Below are positions 1 through 8,542 of a stretch of 14,035 nt of DNA, piece after piece (position 1 is the stretch's first letter; every line of letters begins with the position of its first letter). The position numbers and the translations under genes were made by a program. This DNA is from Verrucomicrobiales bacterium. GTDB taxonomy: Bacteria > Verrucomicrobiota > Verrucomicrobiia > Limisphaerales > Palsa-1400. The notes under the pieces were generated by a model that did not search any database, was not told the DNA's origin, and saw only the letters and a list, made by a program, of their open reading frames with translations. Location: NCBI GenBank assembly GCA_028293405.1, contig JAQGOW010000561.1, positions 1 to 14,035 of the forward strand, written 5' to 3'.

Positions 1-3000
1 CAGTCCTGATGAATCCAACGATACGGCGATGGGCCGCGCCAATCCGATATAGTTATCCTGTTTGACACCCGCGCTGCCTGAGCAGGTCCTCAGTGGAATC
101 GTCCAATCTGATGCATCACTAACCCCAGACACAGTTAGCGTCGTGTTGGTCGCGACATTGTGGCGGACGATGAAATAAGTGTTTGGTTGAATGATATCGT
201 TCCCGTGATCAGCGTTACCCTGCCCGACCTGCTTCCAAATACCGGCGTGGAAAAAATAGATTTTGGCAGCGCTCAGGTTAATTCCAGAGGTTGTAAAATC
301 CGGGATAAGCACCTCGGTGTTCCGGTTTCCCAAAGTCGGGGACACGTTGACACCAGAGCCATTGGGGAAAACAGCATTCAACGTCCAATACGGCTCGACG
401 ACGAACTGATCGCCAGTCGCAACGCTCGCGAGAGAATTGGAGGAGTTGTCCAGTGTCAGCGTGTTTGCGCCATTAGCGATGACCGGATAAATCGGGCCCT
501 GCGCCGCGCCGGAGACAAATCGTGCGTAATAGTTATTCGACTGAGAAGTGCCGGAATAAACAAACTGATTCGCCGACCACGAGGATGGGTACTGCAACAT
601 GGCCGCGATACTGCTACCCGCGATTGAATTCACGGTGGCTGACGCCATTGCCGGACGAACAAGCGGAAGTGAAACAAATGACTCGGAATTGCCCAACAAA
701 TTCAATCGAACGAATCCGCCGGTGTCGCTGACGGCGCAATCGGATTTCAGGCGATAGAATCGCTTAGGATTGGCGGTCAAGTCGGTCAGCGTCAGCGTTC
801 CAGAGGCCGCGTTGGATGACGCAATGGTGGTCCATTGTGCATCGGAGAGGTTGTCCTTGAACTGGAAGTTGTAGGCCGTGCCGACGTCTGCCGTCCATGC
901 CAGTCCGATGCTTCCGCCTGAGTCACCGGTGACGTGGAGGAGATGAATCGCGCAAGGAATGACAGTCAGGGTGGCATCGATGCTACTTACCGAACCGGCG
1001 ACGTTGGCGATTACCACCGAATAGGAGCCGGAGTCCTGAATCTGAACATTCGTTGGCGAGTAAGCGCTCTGGGTGGCAGCAGAAATATTTGCGCCGTTCA
1101 ATCGCCATTGATAGGTAAGTGGCGTGGTTCCTTGAGCTACGGCCATAAAAGTTACGTTGGCTCCGACCAGCGAGGTGCTGGATTGCGGCTGGGTCAGGAT
1201 CGAAGGAGGAATATTCACGGCCAGCATCGCATCGGCGGTCGTCACAGAACCGGCCGCGCTGCTCACCATAACAGCATACGACCCGGCGTCGGCCGCCCGC
1301 GCATTGCTAACGCCATAGCTGTCTGTAGTTGCTCCGGACAGGTTGGTGCCGTTCAACTTCCACTGATAGGTCAGAGGATCGGCCCCTAAGGCACCAATGG
1401 CAAATACCGCTGTGCCACCCTCGATGACAGTTTGGCTACGGGGTTGAGTGCTGATCGTGGGCTGCTTTGAAAGGCAGGTCCATCGGTAGGCATCGCTGTA
1501 AAAGCGGCTGGTGCTCGAGGAAAAATCCGTGTTTGTAGTGGTAAAATGAAATGTAGGCTGGGAGACAGCTGGATTCAGAACAATCACGCCCAGAAGTTTC
1601 CATAAATTCGGGTTTGTTTGTTGGAAGGCTGTTGTCCAAAGGTGCGAAGCGGTTGAGCCATCTGGATTTAAGAAAGCGCCCCCCTGGACCGCGGCATCCA
1701 CCATGACAGTCTTGGAAATACTCGTGGCCGAACCGTGAGAAATTTCGAGAGCATACGTCCCCCCGGCAATAGGGAGGACCGGAGTCGTCGTGATGGCGCA
1801 CGCGCTGCTGTAACCGTAGCGGGATCCCAGGGTTTGTGCGCTGCACCCGACCGCGCTGCTTTTCAACGTTGAGTCGGAGAATGACGAATCCGAGTAATAA
1901 CTGTAGTTCGATCCGCCCGCCCTGCTTTCCACCATCAAGATCGCGCCGCCTCCGTCCAAACCAACGAAGTTGGCCACGACACCCTTGTTGGTATCCATGA
2001 TTACCGAAAGAGTATTAGAGTGGCCGATGACATCGCCGGACCATCCGGTGAACGCATAACCGGCGTTCGCAGTGGCAGTCAGAATCACCACGCTGTTGGA
2101 GAGATAATTATTTTGGTTTGGACTTAGGCCAACCACCCCACCGGTCCCGCCCGTAACGACGAGCGTGAACGAAATATTAGTATCCACCGTTAAAATCGCA
2201 TTCGAACTGATGAGTTGGCCCATCGTGTTGGTCAAGATCACCGAGTAACAGCCTGCGCTGCTCAGTTGAACATTGGTTTGTGCACAGGAACTGTTTGTGG
2301 CACCGGGAATATCTATGCGATTGAACTGCCACCGATAGAGCGGAGCAGGTAACCCTCCGGCCGCGATCACAAAATTGGCGGTTTGCCCAACCTGCACCGT
2401 TTGGCTTTGAGGCTGGGTGCCCATCCAGGGCGCAATATTGCTACTGCCAATTGAACCTGCGCCAATTGCATCCCAGGAACTGGCATAATGTTCCTCTGCG
2501 TCCCAAAAACTACACCCTTTATATCCTGTGGTTGTGACACAATTGGGATCAGTTTTGAGATAGCTGAAAAACTCCGCGATACTGGCTGCAGTCTGGGAAG
2601 CGTTATCGGCCTGACCAACCGGTGCCAACGGTTTGATGGCGTTGGTCCAGATTCCCCCAAGACCGTTTTGGAAAGGACGCCACTCGCTGTCCATCCAATC
2701 GACCCCAGCGGTTGCCGTTTTACCCCAGTAACCCCAATAATCCTGTGGCATGACCGAGTCGCACCAGTAGCCGAATTCCTTGTAAGGGAAAGACGTATGC
2801 CCACTGATAATGGGCAGTGGCGCATGAGCGAGCAGCTTATTTGGCCAGTTCGTCTTAATCATCCCGCATAGCTTCCAGGCGAGGGCCGGGCCGTTGGTAG
2901 TAATCCACGATTTATTGCTTTCCCATTCCGCTTCTGCATCCAAAACAAATCCGTCTGCGCCACAGTTTAAGACATAATCGGCCAGCGCGCTTTCTCCGGC

Positions 3001-3378
3001 AATGTCGCTGCCGTAAGACCGGGTGTAACCGAAAATCTTGATCCCGACTGCGTGTGCAGCGTTAACGAGATTGGTGTTAAATTGCCGGTTGCCGGCGCTG
3101 GGAAAATTAGTCGAGCCTGTCCCCGCTTTGACGATAATGAAGCGAAAACCTTTGGCGCTCAAAAAATCCATCATGGTGGGAATATTTACAACGCTGGGCT
3201 CCTGTCCCTTCATTTTGTTGGTGCAGTTGGAAATCTGCCAAAGCCACTCTCCTTTGCCCAGGTCGGAAGGGTCTATTCCTCCGTCCAAAATCCTGGCCTC
3301 CGCCGGCAAAATCAACCAGAAAGTTACGAGCAGAATCGCGCACGTGAACTTGGAAAAGGCAGGTCGCCTTTAAAGCAT
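1..3378 (-). CDS. Giant secreted multidomain protein: TIM-barrel domain, Ig-like, InlB-type and golvesin-like domains, TIGR02597-type C-terminus (3' partial)
   Basis: One stop-free frame runs from just inside the 5' end to position 1, where it leaves the window still open (about 1,123 codons). Numbering from ATG at 3376-3378: residues 4-28 form a signal peptide (basic stretch, hydrophobic CAILLVTFWLIL, then PAEA). Residues 31-304 are a TIM-barrel-like domain with conserved KAGTG, FGYTRSYGSD and DAEAEW (D147, E149), paralogous to the protein at 5542-6558. Residues about 319-397 are Ig-like, 397-471 an InlB B-type repeat (GYAFTGWSGD), 472-640 a golvesin-like domain (WKLLG, then SDAYRW). Two more Ig-like domains span 641-806, each with YQW and NGTNLSG/NGANISA-type motifs. 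Then come an FN3-like segment and, from about 880, a TIGR02597-type domain (SWSANQFVY, ANTLTL, PYWTLN). The ATG has GAAGG four bases upstream but codon 3 is TAA (3370-3372). The true start is therefore uncertain; TTG at 3313-3315 is the next in-frame option. Substrate unknown; an extracellular polysaccharide is my inference. Confidence 0.85.
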
Positions 3379-3609
3379 TCAACCTTCAAAAAAGGCTCCG
3401 CAATTCTGGATAATAAAACTTTCCAAGCTGAAATGCTGAAAGACTTATGCAGGACGACGTGAGCCGCTGGATTCAAAGTTACGGCTACACCTATAGCCGG
3501 ATTGGGTTTCATTGTTTTGAGAACGGACATTTCTGCCCGATGTTTGGGTTAACGACTAACGGTTCGCGTTTTTTGCCCCAAACTCAAGTCTAAAGCCAGT
3601 TTACATTCA
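3379..3609. other. Intergenic region between two minus-strand genes
   Basis: This 231-base gap follows the phosphodiesterase stop and precedes the start of the large secreted protein, so it should hold any terminator of the former and promoter of the latter. A perfect 6-bp stem with a 6-base loop lies at 3482-3499 (CGGCTA, then TAGCCG), but no T-run follows it on the minus strand, so I do not call it a terminator. I found no convincing promoter. GAAGG on the minus strand at 3383-3387 is a good ribosome binding site for the ATG at 3376-3378. A 68-codon frame across 3324-3530 is not credible as a gene. Confidence 0.5.
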
Positions 3610-5118
3610 TCACTTCTGCCTGCCGTTGCCTTCGTCGAAGTACTGCACTCCTTTGAACTCCGTAATGCTCAAATACTGCTCCCAATGTTTCATCAGTATC
3701 TTGCGGGACCGGGTCTGCGGCACCAACAAACTTTCCGGCAATGAATTCTTCAACGCTTCGTCCAACACGCGGCCATCGAGCTTTTGTTTCGGCTGAATCC
3801 CGAGCACATGCAGCACCGTCGGCGCGACGTCTAAATTTCCACTCGGCAACTCACTCTTAACACCAGCCCGAAAATCCGGCCCCGCCGCGATCAGCGTGTT
3901 GTGCATATCGAACTGGCTAAGCGTCACATGCGCGCCCTGCCCCGGCTTGTAAGCCGTGCCATCTGTCACAACCGTGCCGACTGTGCCGAAGCGATTCGTC
4001 CCACGATCCCATCGCAATGAAATCACAATATCCGGCGCTTCAGGCGCATCGAGATGCACCAGTTTCAGCGGAAAAGTTGCAGGAATATTGTCGCGCGTAA
4101 AAATCACTCCGGCGTACTTCCACCGCTGTAAAAACGCCACCACAGCGGTCACGATTTTCTGATCGTGCCCGATCACATAAACCATCGTCGACCCGCTGTT
4201 ACTCGCCACGATAATGTCGCCGTCCTTTGGCTTCGCGGAATACTTCCGCGCCGCGTGGAACCCTGCCTTGGAAAGATCCCCTGCCAAATCCGCATTGGCC
4301 GTGATCGTCGAACAACCGTGATCAGAAACGACAAACACATCCGTTGCATCGCGCACACCTTTTTTGTCCAGCTCGGCTAAAATACGGCCCAAATTTTGAT
4401 CGGCATTGCCGATCGATGCGAGCGCCTCCGGTGAACCGGGACTGTATTTGTGCTGCGCCAGGTCCGGCTGATTCATCCAGACAAACGAAAACGTCGGCAC
4501 CGTGTTGCTCCACAAATCTTTCACCATCGCATCCACCGTCCAGTCGATACGACTGGGCGTCCCTTCATCTTCCGGAAAGTTGCCCAATTCATTGGTCAAG
4601 TGCGCACCGAGCGATTCAGGCAACGTCGCTCCGTAATAAACATTCACACCTTCCTTCACCGAGTCACGACGCTTGCGATCCAACAACAACGCAATCGGCT
4701 TTGAGCCCGCGACAACCGCAGTTCCACCCGACGCCCGCACCGCTTCCGCCAACGTTGGCACCGCGATGTAATCGCCCTTGTGAAACTCGTCTCCCTTGCG
4801 AATCGAGGCGAGCGCTTCGGTATGCACATCAGCCAGTTCATCGATGTATGGCCGGTATTCGTGATTGCCGACAATGTGGCTGCGCGCGGGATTAACGCCC
4901 GTGGCGATCACCGTCCCGTTCACTTCCGTCGCGCTCGGGTAAGCCGAGTGATGTTTCGTAAAAGTGACGCCCTCTTTGGAAAGCTGAAACAAGTTCGGAC
5001 AATTCGACGCCGTGACAAAATCCGGACGCATCCCATCCCAGACAATGAGGACAACGTGTTTGGCAGCGTGGAGTTGAAATGCAACCGAGGCGAAAAGACA
5101 GACTAAGAATGTGCGCAT
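3610..5118 (-). CDS. Secreted alkaline-phosphatase-superfamily phosphodiesterase / nucleotide pyrophosphatase-like protein
   Basis: This 502-aa protein belongs to the type I phosphodiesterase/nucleotide pyrophosphatase branch of the alkaline phosphatase superfamily, two-metal enzymes that cleave phosphate mono- or diesters. Residues 1-19 form a short signal peptide, so it probably acts in the periplasm or outside. Metal and catalytic residues are visible in order: D28 in VLIVWDGMRPD; the nucleophile region YPSATEVNGTVIATG with T64 as the likely nucleophile; D219 and H223 in NQPDLAQH; D266-H267 in VVSDHG; and H397 in GQGAHVT. Length and motif order fit a complete enzyme. The usual PN after the nucleophile is VN here (N67 retained). 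The natural substrate cannot be read from sequence: nucleotide, phospholipid headgroup or sugar phosphate are all possible. It ends 231 bases before the large secreted protein. No clear Shine-Dalgarno precedes ATG 5118. Confidence 0.88.
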   Translation of the reverse strand: MRTFLVCLFASVAFQLHAAKHVVLIVWDGMRPDFVTASNCPNLFQLSKEGVTFTKHHSAYPSATEVNGTVIATGVNPARSHIVGNHEYRPYIDELADVHTEALASIRKGDEFHKGDYIAVPTLAEAVRASGGTAVVAGSKPIALLLDRKRRDSVKEGVNVYYGATLPESLGAHLTNELGNFPEDEGTPSRIDWTVDAMVKDLWSNTVPTFSFVWMNQPDLAQHKYSPGSPEALASIGNADQNLGRILAELDKKGVRDATDVFVVSDHGCSTITANADLAGDLSKAGFHAARKYSAKPKDGDIIVASNSGSTMVYVIGHDQKIVTAVVAFLQRWKYAGVIFTRDNIPATFPLKLVHLDAPEAPDIVISLRWDRGTNRFGTVGTVVTDGTAYKPGQGAHVTLSQFDMHNTLIAAGPDFRAGVKSELPSGNLDVAPTVLHVLGIQPKQKLDGRVLDEALKNSLPESLLVPQTRSRKILMKHWEQYLSITEFKGVQYFDEGNGRQK

Positions 5119-5184
5119 CGTTCAGTAACGTTTTGAGCCGATACTGAACACTGAAAACTGGACAGTGGCAAACTTGAACTTCAC

Positions 5185-5397
5185 CTACACCGTCGTCCCG
5201 ACCGGCTGCGTTTTCAAAATCGTGAGTCCGTTCAGATCATACCACTCACACTCAATCCCATCCGGCGCCTTGCACATTCGAAAATGCTGTTCGTCATCCG
5301 AAAATTCCTGGATGAACCCCTCAAGCACACGCCGATCATCGGGCCGATGCAGTTGAAACCGAACCCAATCATACTCCTTCAGAACCTCTGCTTCCAT
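5185..5397 (-). CDS. Small hypothetical protein (70 aa)
   Basis: This is a small soluble protein I do not recognise. It has ordinary protein-like composition, alternating charged and aromatic residues (EYDWVRFQLHRP, IECEWYDLNG), a basic-acidic centre (RPDDRRVLEG) and no signal peptide or membrane segment. It looks like a compact beta-rich fold, possibly a PilZ- or SH3-like small barrel, but that is a guess from pattern alone. It lies between two genes on the same strand, 66 bases upstream of the phosphodiesterase, and may be co-transcribed with it. There is no visible Shine-Dalgarno before ATG 5397. The opposite-strand frame at 5165-5356 has a less protein-like composition and I take it as a shadow. 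Confidence 0.5.
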   Translation of the reverse strand: MEAEVLKEYDWVRFQLHRPDDRRVLEGFIQEFSDDEQHFRMCKAPDGIECEWYDLNGLTILKTQPVGTTV

Positions 5398-5541
5398 GGA
5401 CTAATATAGCGTGAGTCGGCAAACCTGTCGCGTTATCGCGTGGCATAACAATATCGCGCTGCCCCATCGCGCCAAGACGTCTTTGTCGGAACCAACGAGG
5501 GCGGTTTGACGCAGTTGCCGTAAACAGCGACGCTAAACAAT

Positions 5542-6558
5542 TCACTTCGCCGTCGGGCGCACGAACTCCACGTTCGCCTCGGCGATGCCGCGCCAGATGT
5601 CCGGAGTACGAACACAATCCTCGCCAGCGCCTAGCGCGTAGAAGCTGATTCCCTTGTAACCCCCGATTGTAGCTGCGTTAGCGTCGGTTCGTAAGTATCG
5701 GGCAAATTTTTTAATGTCGGCGCCGGTTACTCCATGTTTGTTATCTGTGCACGACGCCAATGCCCACGCAACTGGCGCAATAGGTTTAATCGCCTTTCTG
5801 TCTTCCCCCTGCAATGAAGCGTGCCATCTTTTCCATTCGCGGTCGGTGCGATCAATCCCTTGTTGAGGCGAGTGAATTCCCAGGTCTGGCCATTTTTCCC
5901 AGTAAATTTGCGGCATAGCTGCGTCGCAGTAGAGGCCAAACTCTTTGTAGGGAAAGGAACGGTGATATTCGATAATCGGGAATGGCGAGTGTCCCAAAAA
6001 TTTCGTCGGGAACCGCGCTTTGATCCCGGACAACAATTTAACGGCCAGCGCCGGTCCGTTGGTCCCAATCCAAGGGTGGTTCGATTGCCACTCCCCCTCG
6101 GCGTCGACGATAAAACCATCGGCGCCCTTATCATAAACTGACGCGACGAGCACAGTTTCGCCTGGGATGTCGCTCCCATATGACCTTGTGTAGCCAAAAA
6201 TCTTCAACCCCGCATCGTGGGCTTTCTCCACGAGCTCGATTGAAAATTGAGGCGTGCCGTCCGGCGGGTAATTGGTTGCGCCCGTACCGGCCTTAACGAC
6301 GATGAAATCTATTCCGTGACTCTTTTCGTAAGCCATCAGACTGGCGATATTCGTCACCTGCGGCACCAACCCATTAAGCTGGTTGGTTGCTTTATCTAGT
6401 TTATAAATCCAATCGCCGCGTCCAAGGTTGGCTGCGTCAATGCCATTGTCTAGAACCGTGCGGGGCTGCGCCTCAACCAACCCACAGACCAACTGCGCGA
6501 GCAGCAGCCCAACCATTATCTTCCATCTGCTTTTATATCGCGCACCGAACAATGTCAT
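5542..6558 (-). CDS. Secreted TIM-barrel-like protein, putative glycoside-hydrolase-type
   Basis: This 338-aa protein is a stand-alone version of the N-terminal domain of the giant protein at 1-3378. Both share, in order, GID(A/P)(A/S)(N/D)LG(R/K)G(D/E)W, VKAGTG, KIFGYTRSYGSDI, GADGF(I/V)(V/L)DAE(G/A)EW, NGPALA, SFPYKEFG, MPQ(I/D)YW and GYKG(I/C)SF. An N-terminal hydrophobic stretch (residues 15-28) ending VEAQ is a signal peptide, so the product is exported. The regular alternation of beta strands ending in acidic or aromatic residues is typical of a (beta/alpha)8 barrel, and D152 and E154 in DAEGEW are the best catalytic candidates. A hydrolase of an extracellular polysaccharide is likely but unproven, and I cannot name a GH family. 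The start could also be the internal Met15. It is encoded divergently from the PepSY-like gene. Confidence 0.8.
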   Translation of the reverse strand: MTLFGARYKSRWKIMVGLLLAQLVCGLVEAQPRTVLDNGIDAANLGRGDWIYKLDKATNQLNGLVPQVTNIASLMAYEKSHGIDFIVVKAGTGATNYPPDGTPQFSIELVEKAHDAGLKIFGYTRSYGSDIPGETVLVASVYDKGADGFIVDAEGEWQSNHPWIGTNGPALAVKLLSGIKARFPTKFLGHSPFPIIEYHRSFPYKEFGLYCDAAMPQIYWEKWPDLGIHSPQQGIDRTDREWKRWHASLQGEDRKAIKPIAPVAWALASCTDNKHGVTGADIKKFARYLRTDANAATIGGYKGISFYALGAGEDCVRTPDIWRGIAEANVEFVRPTAK

Positions 6559-6790
6559 ACAACGCCACTCGGAGCCTGCCCCAATCAGGTCGGCTGAGGA
6601 CAGCTAAAAGCCACCACGAGTTTGAACTTCGCTTAGAGATGTGGCAGTGGAACGCGCAGATTTGGGGATCGTCATGCCTTTCTTGTTTTAGATCGGTATG
6701 AGCACTTCAGTCGAAGTCCTATTCTTGATTGCGCCATTCCCCGACCTGTCAGCATCGGTTTCCAAGGCTGATATTGGGGTAGGAGGAATT
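6559..6790. other. Divergent intergenic region
   Basis: This 232-base stretch separates the minus-strand TIM-barrel gene from the plus-strand PepSY-like gene and must hold both promoters if each is transcribed alone. I see no strong -35/-10 pair on either strand. An open frame extends upstream of the PepSY-like start to an ATG at 6698, but it lacks a ribosome binding site and does not encode a signal peptide at its start, so I treat it as non-coding leader. Confidence 0.4.
6781..6786 (+). promoter_or_regulatory. Strong Shine-Dalgarno of the PepSY-like gene
   Basis: AGGAGG lies four bases before ATG 6791 and is the clearest ribosome binding site in the window. It fixes the start at 6791 rather than at the upstream in-frame ATG 6698. 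The product then begins directly with a basic residue and a hydrophobic signal peptide. Confidence 0.85.
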
Positions 6791-7633
6791 ATGAAGAACA
6801 TTATTATGAGCACTGTGGTGGGAATGGGGCTGTTGCTGCCTTCGACGATTCTCCAGGCACAGGTTGTTACTACAGGTGGATCCATTTTAGGACGGCCACT
6901 GGCGATCTCCGGTCGGACAGCCGTTCGGTTTGATCAACTGCCGGCGAACGTCCAACAAGCAATTCGGGCGCAAGCCGGAAACGGAGTCATTGCAAGTGTC
7001 CAACAAGGCACCTACAACGGTCCTGCATACCGCGTGACCTTCACGCAAAACGGCGCGGAGCGAAGCCTTCAGTTCACTGCCAACGGTTCTGTGCTGAGCG
7101 GTGATGGCGGGCTGATCACAAGTCCACTCGTGAACGCGCGGACGATCGCCTTCCAGCAATTACCGACTGCCGTGCAACAGGCTGTCAGCGCTCAAGCCTC
7201 CGGCGGTGATATCACCTCCGTCATGCAAGGTCGCTTTCAAGCTCCCGTCTACGATGCGCTGGTGCAAGCTTCGGGGTCCCCGTCACAACACGTGATCGTC
7301 ACCCAAAGCGGCGGCCTCGTGCAGGGCGCGACCGTCAACGAAGCTGCAGGTGCAAGCGCGCCTGCTAATGCCAACACCGGGAACGCAGCCGCGCAATCGG
7401 AACAAGTCACCGGCAGTTTGGCATTCAAGGACCTGGGTTGGTCTGTGCAAAAGCCAATGCTTGACCGTACCGGCTACGCTCACATCGACAACGTGCAGCA
7501 AATGACCATGCCCGACGGTCGGGTCGGTTATCGCGGCACATACACGAAGAATGGTCAGCAATATCAAATCACCGTCGCTCAAGACGGAAATGTCCTGAGC
7601 GAAGGTTTAGTGGACGCCGCAGTCGCGAAGTAG
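6791..7633 (+). CDS. Secreted protein with three PepSY-like repeats
   Basis: This 280-aa exported protein starts MKNIIMSTVVGMGLLLPSTI, a signal peptide likely cleaved after QAQ. The mature part carries three PepSY-like (putative beta-lactamase-inhibitor-like) units of about 60-65 residues. The first starts at RFDQLPANVQQAIRAQAG, the second at AFQQLPTAVQQAVSAQA, and the third, more divergent, at AFKDLGWSVQKPM. Each follows the pattern FxxLPxxVQxAxxAQ, then xITSVxQG, then Y.(V/A), then a G..L stretch. A low-complexity linker rich in Ala, Asn and Gly separates units two and three. PepSY-type domains are generally thought to bind or inhibit extracellular proteins; no enzymatic motif is visible. 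The gene stands alone, with its own strong ribosome binding site and terminator, which suggests appreciable expression. Confidence 0.85.
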   Translation: MKNIIMSTVVGMGLLLPSTILQAQVVTTGGSILGRPLAISGRTAVRFDQLPANVQQAIRAQAGNGVIASVQQGTYNGPAYRVTFTQNGAERSLQFTANGSVLSGDGGLITSPLVNARTIAFQQLPTAVQQAVSAQASGGDITSVMQGRFQAPVYDALVQASGSPSQHVIVTQSGGLVQGATVNEAAGASAPANANTGNAAAQSEQVTGSLAFKDLGWSVQKPMLDRTGYAHIDNVQQMTMPDGRVGYRGTYTKNGQQYQITVAQDGNVLSEGLVDAAVAK

Positions 7634-7650
7634 TCTACTGCGTCAATTCG

Positions 7651-7679
7651 AAGCCGGCCAAATGACGGCCGGCTTTTTT
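7651..7679 (+). terminator. Rho-independent terminator
   Basis: A perfect 9-bp GC-rich stem (AAGCCGGCC, then GGCCGGCTT) with a 7-base loop runs into a six-T tract at 7674-7679. It begins 17 bases after the TAG stop of the PepSY-like gene, the classic layout for an intrinsic terminator. Confidence 0.93.
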
Positions 7680-7743
7680 GTGTTCAAACCGTGCTTGTGT
7701 TAACCGCCAACCGCCCAACGAAACGCAAAAATTTACTTTCGCA

Positions 7744-7827
7744 GCGCCAACGGCGCGCCCCAACCCCAGGGCGTTGCCCTGGGCTGGGATCAAAACGCCA
7801 ATTTACAATCTAAGCCCTGAAAGGGCG
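7744..7827 (+). repeat. REP-like three-hairpin unit, left copy
   Basis: Three short hairpins follow one another: A = GCGCC AAC GGCGC (7744-7756), B = CCCAGGGC GTT GCCCTGGG (7765-7783) and C = GCCCT GAAA GGGC within AAGCCCTGAAAGGGCG (7812-7827). The same A-B-C order recurs twice on the far side of the transposase at 8008-8457, with A to C spacing of 70 bases here and 69 in the right direct copy. The rest of the 7680-8007 gap shows no gene. Confidence 0.85.
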
Positions 7828-8007
7828 TTCTATCGTTTGTCTCGTGCCCATATTTGGTAATGCCGTATCGCGTGCGCGCGATAATATTGATGCGCCGCCA
7901 AAATCGATCATTCCGAATCAACTCCAACCAACACCATGCCTGCGATTAACACGCCGCTATTCTTTGCTTGGCGCGTAAAACGATTTTATGCACCGTGACA
8001 TCAACCA

Positions 8008-8457
8008 ATGCCTCAATCGCTTGCGCGCCTGCACATACACCTGATTTTCAGCACGAAAAACCGCGCCCCCTTCATCCACGATCGTGTCCGCGATTCCCTC
8101 CATCGCTACATGGCAACCGTCCTGCAAAATTTCGATTGTCCACCCGCGCTCATTAATTCCGTGGCCGATCACGTCCATATTCTTTTTGAACTGGGCCGCA
8201 CCGTTACCGTTGCCAATGCAGTAGAAGAGGTAAAAACGACTTCATCCAAATGGATCAAAACCCAGGGAAAAGAATTTGTCGGATTTGCATGGCAGGCGGG
8301 CTATGGCGCGTTCGCCGTATCCGAATCAGTCGCCGTCGTGTGCGAATACATCGCCAACCAACAAGAACATCATCGAACAAAATCCTTTCAGGAAGAATAC
8401 CGGTCTTTTCTGAAACGTCACAACGTGCCCTTCGATGAACGATACGTGTGGGATTAA
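8008..8457 (+). CDS. IS200-like, REP-associated tyrosine transposase (RAYT-like, HUH/Y1 family)
   Basis: This 149-aa single-strand transposase belongs to the IS200/IS605 Y1 superfamily, which cuts and joins single-stranded DNA at hairpins. The start of the fold (residues 6-19, ARLHIHLIFSTKNR), the metal-binding HUH motif D54-H55-V-H57 (ADHVHILF), the family signature FAWQAGYGAF (93-102) and the catalytic helix E113-Y114-I-A-N-Q118 are all intact, so it is probably active. It is the usual length for the family. A stop codon lies 12 bases upstream in frame, making ATG 8008 the first possible start; there is no Shine-Dalgarno. No TnpB partner is present. The flanking REP-like units, one to the left and two to the right, point to a REP-associated transposase rather than a simple IS200. 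Confidence 0.92.
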   Translation: MPQSLARLHIHLIFSTKNRAPFIHDRVRDSLHRYMATVLQNFDCPPALINSVADHVHILFELGRTVTVANAVEEVKTTSSKWIKTQGKEFVGFAWQAGYGAFAVSESVAVVCEYIANQQEHHRTKSFQEEYRSFLKRHNVPFDERYVWD

Positions 8458-8461
8458 ACCG

Positions 8462-8540
8462 CGCCTTCAGGGCTTTTGTATTTAACCCCTCACCGTCCCG
8501 GGGCGTCGCCCCGGGCTGTATTGAATCGCCCCGTTGGGGC
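8462..8540 (-). repeat. REP-like three-hairpin unit, right inverted copy
   Basis: Read on the minus strand this is the A-B-C unit with compensated changes: A' = GCCCC AAC GGGGC (8528-8540), B' = CCCGGGGC GAC GCCCCGGG (8497-8515) and a degenerate C' = AAGCCCTGAAGGCG (8462-8475). Stem bases differ from the other copies while pairing is kept in A' and B', which suggests selection on hairpin structure. It starts five bases after the transposase stop and could also end its transcript. Confidence 0.8.
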
Positions 8541-8542
8541 TC

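Noticed and set aside
160..3462. Several open frames of 110-155 codons on both strands (for example 160-627 plus, 934-1389 plus, 1436-1846 minus, 2367-2825 minus, 3052-3462 plus)
   Set aside because: They are shadows of the continuous minus-strand frame from about 3378 to 1, whose translation shows clear secreted-protein domains throughout.
3482..3499. Hairpin CGGCTA/TAGCCG as terminator of the phosphodiesterase gene
   Set aside because: The stem is only 6 bp and is not followed by a T-tract on the minus strand.
3324..3530. 68-codon minus-strand frame overlapping the start of the giant protein, possibly its N-terminus by frameshift
   Set aside because: It has no signal peptide or recognisable motif, and the signal peptide of the giant protein lies in a different frame directly in line with ATG 3376-3378, so no frameshift is needed.
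6698..6790. N-terminal extension of the PepSY-like protein to ATG 6698
   Set aside because: AGGAGG four bases before ATG 6791 and the signal peptide beginning there decide for the later start.
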